Counted from the stretch's first letter, positions 1 through 6,949 are shown. The stretch is 11,846 nucleotides of DNA from Pseudomonadota bacterium (GCA_009843005.1 VYEH01000100.1:1-11846); one strand, 5' to 3'. A program made the numbers and translations. The notes: a model not told the origin generated them from the letters alone.

Positions 1-666
1 CAGGATTTCAGACACGCCGAACAGGCCGAACAGCACGGGGATGAAGCCGATGCCGTCGTCCAGGTAGAAGGATCCGAACGTGAGCCGGGAGACGCCGTGA
101 ATCGCGTCCAGACCGACGAACGACACCAGCAGCCCGATCCACCCCGAGATCCACCCCTTGATGGGCGCCTCCCTGGAGGACATGGAACCGCAGATGGCGA
201 TACCCCAGAGCGACAGCAGGAACATCTCCCAGGATCGAAACTGCAGCGCCATGAAAAGTATGGCGGGGATCAGGGCAATCAATAGCACGATACCCACCCA
301 GTTTCCCACGAAGGAAGCCGAAATCGCCGTCCCCAGCGCCAGTCCGCCTTCGCCGCGCCGGGCGAGCCTGTAGCCCTCGATCATGGTCGGCACCGCGTCC
401 GGCGTGCCGGGGATATTCACCAGGACCGCCGATATCGCGCCCCCGAAGACGCTGCCGGTGTAGACACCCAAAATAAACATGATCGCGGTGTACTGGGACA
501 TCCCCACCGTGAGCCCGATAAGGAGCGTCATGGCCATGGTGGTGGACAGCCCGGGCATGGCGCCCCAGAGAATGCCCAGCGTGACGCCCGCAAGGCACGC
601 CGCCCAGAGCCAGGGGTCGAACGCGATCAGGACAAGCTGGTCCTGGATCTGTGCCAGTGCCTCCAC
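1..666 (-). CDS. tctA: TTT transporter large membrane subunit TctA (partial, 3' end beyond window)
   Basis: Large permease subunit of a tripartite tricarboxylate transporter, an inner-membrane secondary carrier that takes carboxylates delivered by a periplasmic TctC protein. The first 222 codons are present and the frame is still open at base 1; the family is usually about 500 residues, so over half is missing. Hydrophobic segments alternate with conserved family motifs: GILWGAMPGLSTT near residues 30-42, GVYTGSVFGGAISAVLVNIPGT near 62-83, then EGYRLARRGEGGLALG and a further hydrophobic stretch. The start is taken as GTG at 664-666, seven bases after the tctB stop, because no ATG, GTG or TTG lies between it and the overlapping end of tctB in this frame. 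No strong ribosome binding site is visible, so translation may be coupled to tctB. A longer-looking minus-strand frame at 8-598 is a shadow of this gene. Confidence 0.93.
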   Translation of the reverse strand, partial: MEALAQIQDQLVLIAFDPWLWAACLAGVTLGILWGAMPGLSTTMAMTLLIGLTVGMSQYTAIMFILGVYTGSVFGGAISAVLVNIPGTPDAVPTMIEGYRLARRGEGGLALGTAISASFVGNWVGIVLLIALIPAILFMALQFRSWEMFLLSLWGIAICGSMSSREAPIKGWISGWIGLLVSFVGLDAIHGVSRLTFGSFYLDDGIGFIPVLFGLFGVSEIL

Positions 667-673
667 GGCGGCG

Positions 674-1330
674 TCAGTAACCCGCAGGCATCGGAATGCC
701 GAATCCGTAGCGGAATATCGACGCCAGAATTTCCACCGAGACCAGCGCCACGATCAGGCAGCGGGCCGGATGCGCCTGCCAGAAGAGCCTGAGGATCCAG
801 GCGACCATGACCACCGAGATCACTTCGTAGCTGCTGATCCTGGCGGTGATGAAACCCAGCGGCAGGCTGAATTCGAAGTTGATCAGGCCGACGAGCAGGA
901 CATAGGCAGTTACCAAGGCCATGAGCAGGGCCGTGCGACGCGCTTCCCCGCCCGCGCCGCCAGTCGTACCGGCCCATCGTAACGCCACGCTACGACAGAT
1001 ATCCCTGAGCCGACGGAACGCTCGACCCCATCGTAGCGCCCGGCGCCAGCCGAACGCACGGACCCATCGTAGCAACCTGAGCCAGCTTGGCGCCTTTATC
1101 TTCGCCCCGGCCCGAATCGCGCGCCACCCGAGCGCCGCAGCCATGGCGAAGAGCGTCGCGCCGACGATAGACGGAAACAGGCCGGGCGCTGTGTAAATCG
1201 ATCCGGGCACATCGAGCCGGAGGGAGAAAACAACAGTGAGTGCTGCGAATAGCCCGATAACGACTGCAGCGGCGAGGTCCGCACTTGCCTCCGCCGCCGA
1301 CGCGCGCCGACCCCCGCCGCCTGACCTCAA
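674..1330 (-). CDS. tctB: TTT transporter small membrane subunit TctB with Arg/Trp-rich insertion
   Basis: Small, poorly conserved membrane subunit of the TTT system, identified mainly by its place between tctC and tctA and by its hydrophobic profile. A first membrane segment lies near residues 18-38, a second near 50-68, and the C-terminal half has hydrophobic segments around 134-152, 160-182 and 188-205. Family members are usually about 150-170 residues; this one is 218. The excess sits in a cationic loop around residues 80-125 made of imperfect repeats beginning LRW (see the repeat entry). The start is TTG at 1328-1330: the tctC stop codon is in frame three codons upstream, and no ATG or GTG occurs before the first membrane segment. 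The gap to tctC is 6 bp. Confidence 0.85.
   Translation of the reverse strand: MRSGGGGRRASAAEASADLAAAVVIGLFAALTVVFSLRLDVPGSIYTAPGLFPSIVGATLFAMAAALGWRAIRAGAKIKAPSWLRLLRWVRAFGWRRALRWGRAFRRLRDICRSVALRWAGTTGGAGGEARRTALLMALVTAYVLLVGLINFEFSLPLGFITARISSYEVISVVMVAWILRLFWQAHPARCLIVALVSVEILASIFRYGFGIPMPAGY
973..1074. repeat. Imperfect in-frame repeats inside tctB (CCCATCGTAGCG units)
   Basis: The plus-strand word CCCATCGTAGCG or a close variant begins at 973 (with AACG ending), 1027 and 1063. The spacings are 54 and 36 bp, both multiples of 18, so reading frame is kept. The flanks of the second and third copies also align (AGCCGACGGAACGC against AGCCGAACGCACGG). In the protein the units read LRWVRAFGWRRA, then LRWGRAFRRLRD plus six more residues, then LRWAG. 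This looks like local tandem expansion of an 18/36-bp unit within the TctB loop, since diverged. Confidence 0.75.
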
Positions 1331-1336
1331 CCGAGT

Positions 1337-2473
1337 CTACCCGCCATCGTGGATGGGCAGAACGCTATACCCCGGCGGCGGCCACCACTGGTCGAATTCC
1401 TCGGGCAGCGGCAGGCCCAGTTCCTCTGCTGTCCGCGCGCCCGGGATCATGAGCTCCTCGAATACGCTGGCAGAAATCGTCTCAACCTGCGCGGCGCGAC
1501 GGTCGGCTTCAGGACCGATCAGCAAGTCCACGGCAAAGTGGCGCTCGGCAACCTGAGTCCGAAATGCTTCGGACTCCGTCGCCGCGACGAACGCTGCTTC
1601 CACCTGGCGAATGATCTCCGGCGGCGTGTCGCGGCGAATCCCGAGGTTATACGCGCCGCTCGGAGGTAGTTGATCCCGAATACCCGGAATGTAATTGACC
1701 AGCGACGGCATGACCCGGCCGCTGGGCGTCACGATGTCCTCGAGGCTCGTCTGCTGCAGCGGGATAAGCTGGCCCGCATCCACGTATTGGATGTGCTCGT
1801 GTACCCCACCGCCGGTGATGTCCACTTCCCCGTTGAGCCCTGCCAGCGTCGCCAATTGTCCGCTGTTGTAGGGGACGTACCGCAGCTCGATACCCGCCGC
1901 CTGTGCCACGACCGCAGCGAATTCGTGCCATTGCCCTCCGGTACCGGACGTGGAAATCGTCAGCGTACCGGGGTTGGCCCTCGCCTCCTCAACAACGTCA
2001 GCGAATGTCCTGAAGGGTGAATCCGGCCGCACCGACCAGCTTGCCGACCCCGACGCCGCGCGCATGTAGTACCAGTCCCGCCAGGACACGGAATCGCCGC
2101 CGCCGCTGATGCGCGAATACTTGTTGAAGTTCGATGCGCCAAGCATCGTATAGCCGTCAGCGGGCCGATTCAGCACGTAGCGCGTTGCCACCGCTCCAGC
2201 CGCGCCGGGACGGTTGACCACATTGATCCGCCAGCCGGTGGCGCTGGCCATTTCGGCCGCCAACGCCCGGAGCATCGTATCGGTGCCGCCGCCGGGCGAA
2301 TACATCACGACAAGCGTGATGGGGCGCTCGGGCCAATCCGCGAACGCGGGGGTGACCGGTCCGGCAGCAAGCGCCAGCACCAACAAGGACCGGGCCAATG
2401 CCGATCCAACCGCGCCAAGCCGGGCGTCAGCGAAGTGCGGGGATTTCAGTAGCGAGCGGATTCGAAGCCGCAA
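1337..2473 (-). CDS. tctC: TTT periplasmic substrate-binding protein TctC (Bug family)
   Basis: Periplasmic solute-binding protein that captures a carboxylate and delivers it to TctAB. It has 378 residues with an Arg-rich N-terminus, a hydrophobic core near residues 27-38 and a likely signal peptidase site after AFA at 43-45, leaving a mature start DWPERPITLVV. Bug-family features follow: YSPGGGTDTMLR at 58-69, NRPGAAGAVATRYVL near 86-100, and DGYTMLGASNF near 105-115. The start is TTG at 2471-2473, preceded by GAGG at 8-base spacing (tgagggtactgga); no ATG or GTG alternative occurs before the signal core. It is the first gene of a tctC-tctB-tctA operon with 6-7 bp junctions. The ligand cannot be predicted from sequence, as this family binds many carboxylates and some other compounds. 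Confidence 0.92.
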   Translation of the reverse strand: MRLRIRSLLKSPHFADARLGAVGSALARSLLVLALAAGPVTPAFADWPERPITLVVMYSPGGGTDTMLRALAAEMASATGWRINVVNRPGAAGAVATRYVLNRPADGYTMLGASNFNKYSRISGGGDSVSWRDWYYMRAASGSASWSVRPDSPFRTFADVVEEARANPGTLTISTSGTGGQWHEFAAVVAQAAGIELRYVPYNSGQLATLAGLNGEVDITGGGVHEHIQYVDAGQLIPLQQTSLEDIVTPSGRVMPSLVNYIPGIRDQLPPSGAYNLGIRRDTPPEIIRQVEAAFVAATESEAFRTQVAERHFAVDLLIGPEADRRAAQVETISASVFEELMIPGARTAEELGLPLPEEFDQWWPPPGYSVLPIHDGG

Positions 2474-2569
2474 TCCAGTACCCTCATGTCAAAGTAATTC
2501 AATACTGTCTGAGGTTCGATTCTTGCAAGACACCTCCCTGCGCGCAACATGCGGGAGCTTGAAATTGTT

Positions 2570-2598
2570 TTGATCATAATGATTAATAAGTTCATAAT
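2570..2598 (+). promoter_or_regulatory. Predicted sigma-70 promoter of the toxin-antitoxin operon
   Basis: TTGATC at 2570-2575 and CATAAT at 2593-2598 are separated by 17 bp, close to the sigma-70 consensus. They lie in a conspicuously AT-rich stretch (about 2559-2600) within otherwise GC-rich DNA, about 30 bp before the antitoxin start. A TTGAAA at 2559-2564 is a possible alternative -35. Confidence 0.6.
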
Positions 2599-2600
2599 GA
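2574..2600. repeat. Paired TCATAATGA direct repeats, candidate antitoxin operator
   Basis: Identical 9-bp words TCATAATGA at 2574-2582 and 2592-2600 start 18 bp apart. The first overlaps the end of the predicted -35 and the second covers the predicted -10. Antitoxins of type II systems usually repress their own promoter by binding repeated sites there, so these are the natural operator candidates. Function is inferred from position only. Confidence 0.5.
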
Positions 2601-2628
2601 CTCACTCGAAGCGATGACGAGGATTCCG

Positions 2629-2895
2629 ATGACGACCAACGCCATTCCTGCCGCACAAGCCAAGACGAACTTCGGCGCACTGCTCGAGAAGGTACAGCGC
2701 GAGCCGCTCACAATCTCGAAGAAAGGCCGGCTGGTCGCCGTCCTGATGTCAATGGATGAGTTCGAGACTCATCAACGACTCAAGCTTGAGCAACTCCGCC
2801 GCGAAGTGCAGGCAGGGCTTGCGGACCTGAAAGCCGGCAACGTTATCGACGGGGCTGAAGCCTTCAGAGCCATCGATCGAGAACTCGGAGACTGA
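2629..2895 (+). CDS. Type II antitoxin, Phd/YefM family
   Basis: Antitoxin of 88 residues expected to neutralise the downstream ParE-like toxin and to repress the operon. The N-terminus (NAIPAAQAKTNFGALLEKVQ) and the following KKGRLVAVLMSMDEFE are the Phd/YefM DNA-binding fold signature; the charged C-terminal part (LEQLRREVQAGLADLKAG and beyond) would wrap the toxin. ATG 2629 is chosen because CGAGGA at 2618-2623 sits at good spacing before it. An in-frame ATG at 2614 would add five residues (MTRIP) but has a poor ribosome binding site. Its TGA overlaps the toxin ATG by one base (TGATG), a typical coupled arrangement. Confidence 0.9.
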   Translation: MTTNAIPAAQAKTNFGALLEKVQREPLTISKKGRLVAVLMSMDEFETHQRLKLEQLRREVQAGLADLKAGNVIDGAEAFRAIDRELGD

Positions 2896-3197
2896 TGCCT
2901 CGCTACGACGTTACGCATCGAGCGCTGACCGACCTGCGCGATATCGCCCGCTATACCAGGGAAACGTGGGGCCAGAAGCAGGCGCGACTCTACCTGGAAG
3001 AGCTTGAACTCGGTATACAGAAGCTTGCTCTGTCGCCCGGCCTGGGTCGTGTGCGAGAGGAAGTGGCGCTCTCCGTGCGTTCGTTTCCAATCGCTCGACA
3101 TGTTGCCTTTTACGCGGAGAGCGAAGGCGGAATCACGGTGCTCCGCGTGCTTCACCCGAGCATGGACGTTGGCCAGGCTTTTCCGGACAAGGAATAG
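2895..3197 (+). CDS. Type II toxin, ParE/RelE superfamily
   Basis: Toxin of 100 residues. Family features are the N-terminal Y-x-V-x(5)-L-x-D-L-x-x-I-A-x-Y pattern (residues 4-20), the middle GLGRVREEV (49-57) and RSFPIARHVAFYAE (62-75), and the C-terminal strand ITVLRVLHPSMDV (80-92). The final ILH/VLH-x-x-MD element is typical of ParE-type toxins, which in characterised members poison DNA gyrase; RelE-type mRNA cleavage cannot be excluded from sequence. The gene appears intact and is paired with the antitoxin by a one-base overlap. It lies between the TTT operon and the M24 cassette, with no recombinase or att site visible nearby. Confidence 0.9.
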   Translation: MPRYDVTHRALTDLRDIARYTRETWGQKQARLYLEELELGIQKLALSPGLGRVREEVALSVRSFPIARHVAFYAESEGGITVLRVLHPSMDVGQAFPDKE

Positions 3198-3253
3198 CTC
3201 GGCCGGGGCCGCATTACAACTTGTTATCGGACGCGGGTGGACACTTTGCCCTA

Positions 3254-3262
3254 TGCTAGAAT
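3254..3262 (+). promoter_or_regulatory. Extended -10 promoter element (TGCTAGAAT)
   Basis: TGC followed by TAGAAT forms an extended -10 box, five of six matches to TATAAT. No good -35 lies 16-18 bp upstream; TGGACA at 3238-3243 is only 13 bp away. It would start RNA near 3269 and drive the M24 cassette, but any such transcript meets the hairpin at 3281-3309 almost at once. Confidence 0.45.
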
Positions 3263-3280
3263 CCGTCGCCGATTGACACG

Positions 3281-3309
3281 GGTGAGGCGCTGGCCTCACC
3301 TTGTTTTTC
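3281..3309 (+). terminator. Intrinsic terminator or attenuator before the M24 gene
   Basis: A perfect 8-bp GC-rich stem GGTGAGGC/GCCTCACC with a GCTG loop (3281-3300) is followed by TTGTTTTTC. This is a textbook Rho-independent terminator on the plus strand. It may simply end the toxin-antitoxin transcript, 84 bp after the toxin stop. Because it lies downstream of the extended -10 element and 43 bp before the M24 start codon, it could instead attenuate the cassette. Confidence 0.75.
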
Positions 3310-3351
3310 TGGCCCACCATTTCGCACGAACACAAACGCAGAGGATCGAGC

Positions 3352-4614
3352 ATGGCGAATTTCGGCACGGTTGGATTGGACTGGCAGCAGCGGGTCAATT
3401 GGGAGCGGCTGCGAACGTACCGGCTGGAACGCGCCAGGGAGCGCATGAAGGCCCACGGGCTCAGCGCGCTGGTGCTGATGTACGACGAGAACGTGCGCTA
3501 CATCACCGGCACCCTGACGCCGGGCTGGAACCGGCTCAAGCCCGGGCTGCGCTACGCCATGCTCTGCGGAGACGATCCGCCGGTGCTGTTCGAGCAGGGC
3601 GACATCGGCTTCCAGATCGAGCGGCATTCGCCGTGGATTCCGAAGCAGAACGTCCGCCACTCCTATGCGTGGATCAAGGGCGCGGCGGGTCCCGCCTCCC
3701 AGCAGCAGGTCAAGAAGTTCACCAACGCCGTGCTGCAGGAGATGAAGAAGAGCAACGTCGCCGGCGAGAAGGTGGGCATCGACTTCGTCGACATCAACCT
3801 TATCGGCGCGTTCAAGGACGCCGGCATCGACTGGACCGACGGCATGACGCCGATGATGGAAGCCCGCGCGGTGAAGAACGAGGACGAGCAGGAGTGCCTG
3901 AGAATCGTCGGCGCCATCGGCGACGGCGCCCACTGGGAAACCATGAAGTTCCTCAAGCCCGGCATCACCGAGAACCAGGTCACCGCCCACATCATGGAGT
4001 ACCTGTACTCGATTCCCGGGATGGAAGACGTGGAGGATGTCATCGTCTCCTCCGGACCCAACACCTGGCCCAATTGGCGCAACTTCTCCGACCGGATCAT
4101 CAAGCCTGGCGACATCGTCTTCATGGACCTCGCCGCGCTGACCTGGAACGGCTACAAGTCCTGCTACTACCGCACCTACTGCGTCGGCAAGGAACCGACC
4201 CAGCAGCAGAAGGACATCTACGCCACGGCGCTGAAGTGGCTGTACGACTCCATCCACGCGGTCAAGGCGGGCACGAACACGCGGGAAATCGCCAAATGCT
4301 GGCCATCGGCGAAGGAAGCGTGGGGCTACGAGGAAGAAGATCAGGCGGCCGCCAACCTGTGGGGCCACGGCCTGGGGCTCGCCCAGTACGACCCGCCGGT
4401 GATCTCCCGGATCTGGTCGCTGGATCATCCCATCGAGATCAAGCCCGGCATGGTGTTCGCGCTGGAGACGCAGCACGGCATTCCGTTCCAGTGGGGCGTG
4501 CGCATCGAGGAGATGCTCATCGTCCACGACGATCACACCGAGCTGATTTCCAACTTCCCGGTGGAGCAGATCACCGTGGTGGATCCGCTGCCGGGATACT
4601 CCAGCTTCCAGTAG
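3352..4614 (+). CDS. M24 family (creatinase / Xaa-Pro peptidase-like) protein with atypical metal site
   Basis: A 420-residue pita-bread-fold protein: a creatinase-type N-terminal domain (about 20-165) and an M24 catalytic domain (about 175-405). M24 members are dinuclear-metal hydrolases of X-Pro dipeptides, creatine, ectoine and related amides; DMSP lyase DddP is a divergent relative. Ligand positions visible here are Asp259 (FMDLA), His339 (GHGLG), Glu372 (ALET) and Glu386 (RIEE). The usual second Asp of the GY-x-S-D-x-x-R-T motif is replaced by Cys271 in GYKSCYYRTY. The block SSGPNTWPNWRNF before the first Asp resembles DddP-type and creatinase-type sequences more than classical prolidase. 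ATG 3352 has GAGGA at 3341-3345, six bases upstream. The next gene begins 9 bp after the stop. Substrate is unknown; true proline peptidase activity is doubtful because of the ligand change. Confidence 0.85.
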   Translation: MANFGTVGLDWQQRVNWERLRTYRLERARERMKAHGLSALVLMYDENVRYITGTLTPGWNRLKPGLRYAMLCGDDPPVLFEQGDIGFQIERHSPWIPKQNVRHSYAWIKGAAGPASQQQVKKFTNAVLQEMKKSNVAGEKVGIDFVDINLIGAFKDAGIDWTDGMTPMMEARAVKNEDEQECLRIVGAIGDGAHWETMKFLKPGITENQVTAHIMEYLYSIPGMEDVEDVIVSSGPNTWPNWRNFSDRIIKPGDIVFMDLAALTWNGYKSCYYRTYCVGKEPTQQQKDIYATALKWLYDSIHAVKAGTNTREIAKCWPSAKEAWGYEEEDQAAANLWGHGLGLAQYDPPVISRIWSLDHPIEIKPGMVFALETQHGIPFQWGVRIEEMLIVHDDHTELISNFPVEQITVVDPLPGYSSFQ

Positions 4615-4623
4615 AGCGGTTCC

Positions 4624-5919
4624 ATGGCCGGGATCGTCGTTCCGCTGAGCGAGGCCGAAGCAGCGGATTCCGCCCGCTTCGGCCCCAAGGCGGCGAACCT
4701 GGCGGCCCTCACCCATGCGGGGCTTCCCACGCCCGGAGGCTTCGGCGTCGACGCGGAAGCCTATCGATTGCAGATGCGCGCGCTCGGATTGTAATCCACT
4801 GCGCGACTGGTCTTCGGCGGACAGGACTTGGTCGCCAGGCGCAGCGCCCTGAAAATCAAGCTCGATCTGCTGCAGAGTCCGGTTGACGAGGAGATTGCGA
4901 AGCCGCTGGAGCAGGCATGGAGCGCAGTCACTTCCACGTCTGATTCCGACGTCGGGCGGACCAGGGGTTCGCTCGGGGTGGTCCGCTCCTCAGCGCTGGT
5001 CGAGGACCGTGCCGGTTCGAGCTTCGCCGGGCAGTTCGAAAGCTTCCTCGGGCTTGAGAATCAAATCGACTACTTCACGGCGATCCGTTCCTGCTGGGCC
5101 GCATTGTGGGCGACTCGCGCACTCCGATACATGGCCACCCATGACCTTGACCCGGCCGACACGGCCATGGGCCTGATCGTCCAACCGCTCGTCGAGGCGA
5201 AAATCTCGGGCGGCGGGCTCAGCCGGACAGCCGACGGCAACATGCTCGTCAGCGCCACCTGGGGTCTGGGCTCGGCCATCGCGCAGGGTGAAGTGGTGCC
5301 CGACCGGTATCGGCTCAGCCGAAACGGAGATTTGCTCGAGGTCGCCGCGGGCCGCAAGTTCCACGCCGTCGGCTGCGCCCACGGGACAACCTCCGTGGCG
5401 CGCGCCGAAGCGCAGGAACCCTGCCTTGGCGCCGAGCAGGTTCGGGAGTTGGGCGACCATCTTCGCGCCGCCGAAGAGGTGGTCCAGGGTCCCGCGGAAA
5501 TCGAATGGTGCCTGGACGATGACGGCATCAAACTGCTGCAAGCCCGGCCGCTGCATGTGGAATCCGCCGTCTCCGCCGACGAGGTCTGGGAACAGCACCC
5601 CCGCCTGCGCGGCCACCCGGCCGGTGTCGGCTGGGGTACCGGACGGGCCTGCGTCGTCAACTGCGAGTGCGAACTGTCCCGTGTGAATCCGGGCGATATC
5701 CTAATCACGCAGGTGGCCGGTCCGGCGCTGGCCGGCGTACTGCCCCGGGTCGCCGGCGTGGTGGCAGAACTGGGCGGTAGCACATCGCACCTGGCATCGC
5801 TGGCGCGGGAGCGGGGTGTGCCGATGGTGCTTGGCGTTCTCGATGCCACGGGCGAGATACCGGAAGGCTCCACCGTGGCCGTGGACGGTGTTGCGGGAAT
5901 CGTGCGCTGGATGGACTGA
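4624..5919 (+). pseudogene. PEP synthase-like (PPDK N-terminal plus phosphohistidine domain) gene with in-frame TAA
   Basis: One reading frame runs from ATG 4624 to the TGA at 5917-5919 (432 codons), interrupted only by TAA at 4792-4794, codon 57. The first 56 residues are a recognisable N-terminus of the PEP/pyruvate-binding ATP-grasp domain (FGPKAANLAALTHAGLPTP). After the stop the same domain continues: VRSSALVEDRAGSSFAGQ, GLIVQPLVEAKISGG, SATWGLGSAIAQGEVVPDRY and EIEWCLDDDGIKLLQARPL. A mobile phosphohistidine domain ends the protein, GGSTSHLASLARERGVPMV, with the predicted His at codon 389. There is no C-terminal PEP-binding barrel, so this is not full PpsA (about 790 residues). It is a shorter phosphotransferase-like form that may phosphorylate another substrate. 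Without readthrough, translation could restart at TTG 4828, losing the ATP-binding N-terminus. It lies 9 bp after the M24 gene and 25 bp before the dehydrogenase gene. Confidence 0.8.
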
Positions 5920-5944
5920 CCGCACCGCTTAAGGAATATCCGAT

Positions 5945-6934
5945 ATGCAGATGAAGGCTAAAGTCGTCCTGACCGACTACGTTTGGGAGTCGCTCGACAT
6001 CGAGCACGCAATCCTGGACGGGTTGGCCGATCTGGTCCCGATCCAGGAAACGGATCCCGATGCCTTCTTTCCGGAGGCTGCAGACTGCGATGCCCTGCTC
6101 AACACCTACGGCGGACCGATCACCGCAGATGTCATGGCGCGGATGCCGCGATGCAAGATTATCGCCCGCTACGGAATCGGCGTGGACACCATCGATCTGG
6201 ACGCCGCCACGAAAGCGGGCATCATCGTGACCAACAACCCGACGTATTGCATAGAGGAAGTGGCCGAACACACCCTGGCGATGATGCTGAGCGCCGCCAG
6301 GAAAATCACTTTTTACGACCGCCAGGTTCGCGGCGGCGGCTGGGCGGTGCCGCCCGGCAAGCCGATGTTTCGGGTTGCCGGTTCCACGTGCGGCCTGATC
6401 GGCTACGGCAACATCGCCCGGCGCGTGGCGACGGTGGCTGCGGCGCTCGACATGCGCGTACTTTATTTCGACCCGTTCGTGGAACAGGGCCAATTCGATG
6501 CGCCCGGGCAGAAAGCCGAGCTGTCCGAGGTTCTGGAGCAAGCGGATTACCTGTGCATACATGCGCCTTTGACCCCGCAGACCCGGGGCATGCTAAACAC
6601 CGAGACCTTTTCGCAGATGAAGCCAACTGCCGTGCTCATCAACTGCTCGCGCGGACCGATCATCGACACCGCGGACTTGATCGAGGCACTCGATGCTGGA
6701 CAAATTGCGGGCTGCGCCCTGGATACGACCGATCCGGAACCGCTGCCCGATGACCACACCCTGCGCACGCGCGAGAATGTGATCATCAATCCCCACGCGG
6801 CCTGGTACAGCGAAGGGGCCATGGAGGGGTTGCAGAGGGGTGCGCCAAGCGAGGTTCGCCGGGTACTGGAGGGCCGCTGGCCCGTCAATGTCGTCAATCG
6901 TGCAGTCAAGGGCCAGAACCGCGCAGGGCTCTGA
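5945..6934 (+). CDS. D-isomer-specific 2-hydroxyacid dehydrogenase (NAD-dependent)
   Basis: Interconverts a 2-hydroxyacid and a 2-oxoacid with NAD(H); substrate not predictable. The 329-residue length fits the family. Visible features: RYGIGVDTIDLDAATKAGI at 75-93, VAEHTLAMML at 106-115, and a Rossmann loop GLIGYGNIARRVA at 150-162, with Ala in place of the usual third Gly. The acidic residue ending the second strand is Asp176 (YFDP), suggesting NAD over NADP. Catalytic residues are Arg236 (NCSRGP), Glu265 (DPEPLP) and His284 (NPHAAW). ATG 5945 has AAGGA at 5931-5935; ATG 5951 is a less well spaced alternative. It is the last gene of the plus-strand cassette and converges on the amidohydrolase gene with 15 bp between stops. 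A reducing step on a product of the M24 or dikinase-like protein is a reasonable guess, not shown. Confidence 0.93.
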   Translation: MQMKAKVVLTDYVWESLDIEHAILDGLADLVPIQETDPDAFFPEAADCDALLNTYGGPITADVMARMPRCKIIARYGIGVDTIDLDAATKAGIIVTNNPTYCIEEVAEHTLAMMLSAARKITFYDRQVRGGGWAVPPGKPMFRVAGSTCGLIGYGNIARRVATVAAALDMRVLYFDPFVEQGQFDAPGQKAELSEVLEQADYLCIHAPLTPQTRGMLNTETFSQMKPTAVLINCSRGPIIDTADLIEALDAGQIAGCALDTTDPEPLPDDHTLRTRENVIINPHAAWYSEGAMEGLQRGAPSEVRRVLEGRWPVNVVNRAVKGQNRAGL

Positions 6935-6949
6935 CCGGCGCCGACGTAG

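Noticed and set aside
8..598. Minus-strand open frame of 196 codons
   Set aside because: It is the shadow of tctA; another minus-strand frame gives clear TctA motifs and hydrophobic segments, whereas this one is His/Arg/Gly-rich with no fold.
2511..2536. GGTTCGATT followed by pairing-like bases, resembling a tRNA T-arm and a possible tRNA-derived att site
   Set aside because: The flanking bases form at most three consecutive pairs, there is no acceptor stem or anticodon arm, and no integrase is nearby.
2614..3197. Toxin-antitoxin pair as the edge of a mobile island
   Set aside because: No integrase, transposase, direct repeats or tRNA gene is visible in the window; TA pairs also occur singly in chromosomes.
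3352..4614. Assigning the M24 gene as DMSP lyase dddP
   Set aside because: The fold and some blocks fit, but one metal Asp is Cys and the position of the catalytic Asp is Gln345; only the broad family is supported.
3237..4886. Plus-strand open frame of 549 codons and an antisense frame of 486 codons over the M24 gene
   Set aside because: Both have the Arg/Ala/His- or Leu/Val/Asp-rich composition of shadow frames in GC-rich DNA, while the M24 frame has family motifs and a good ribosome binding site.
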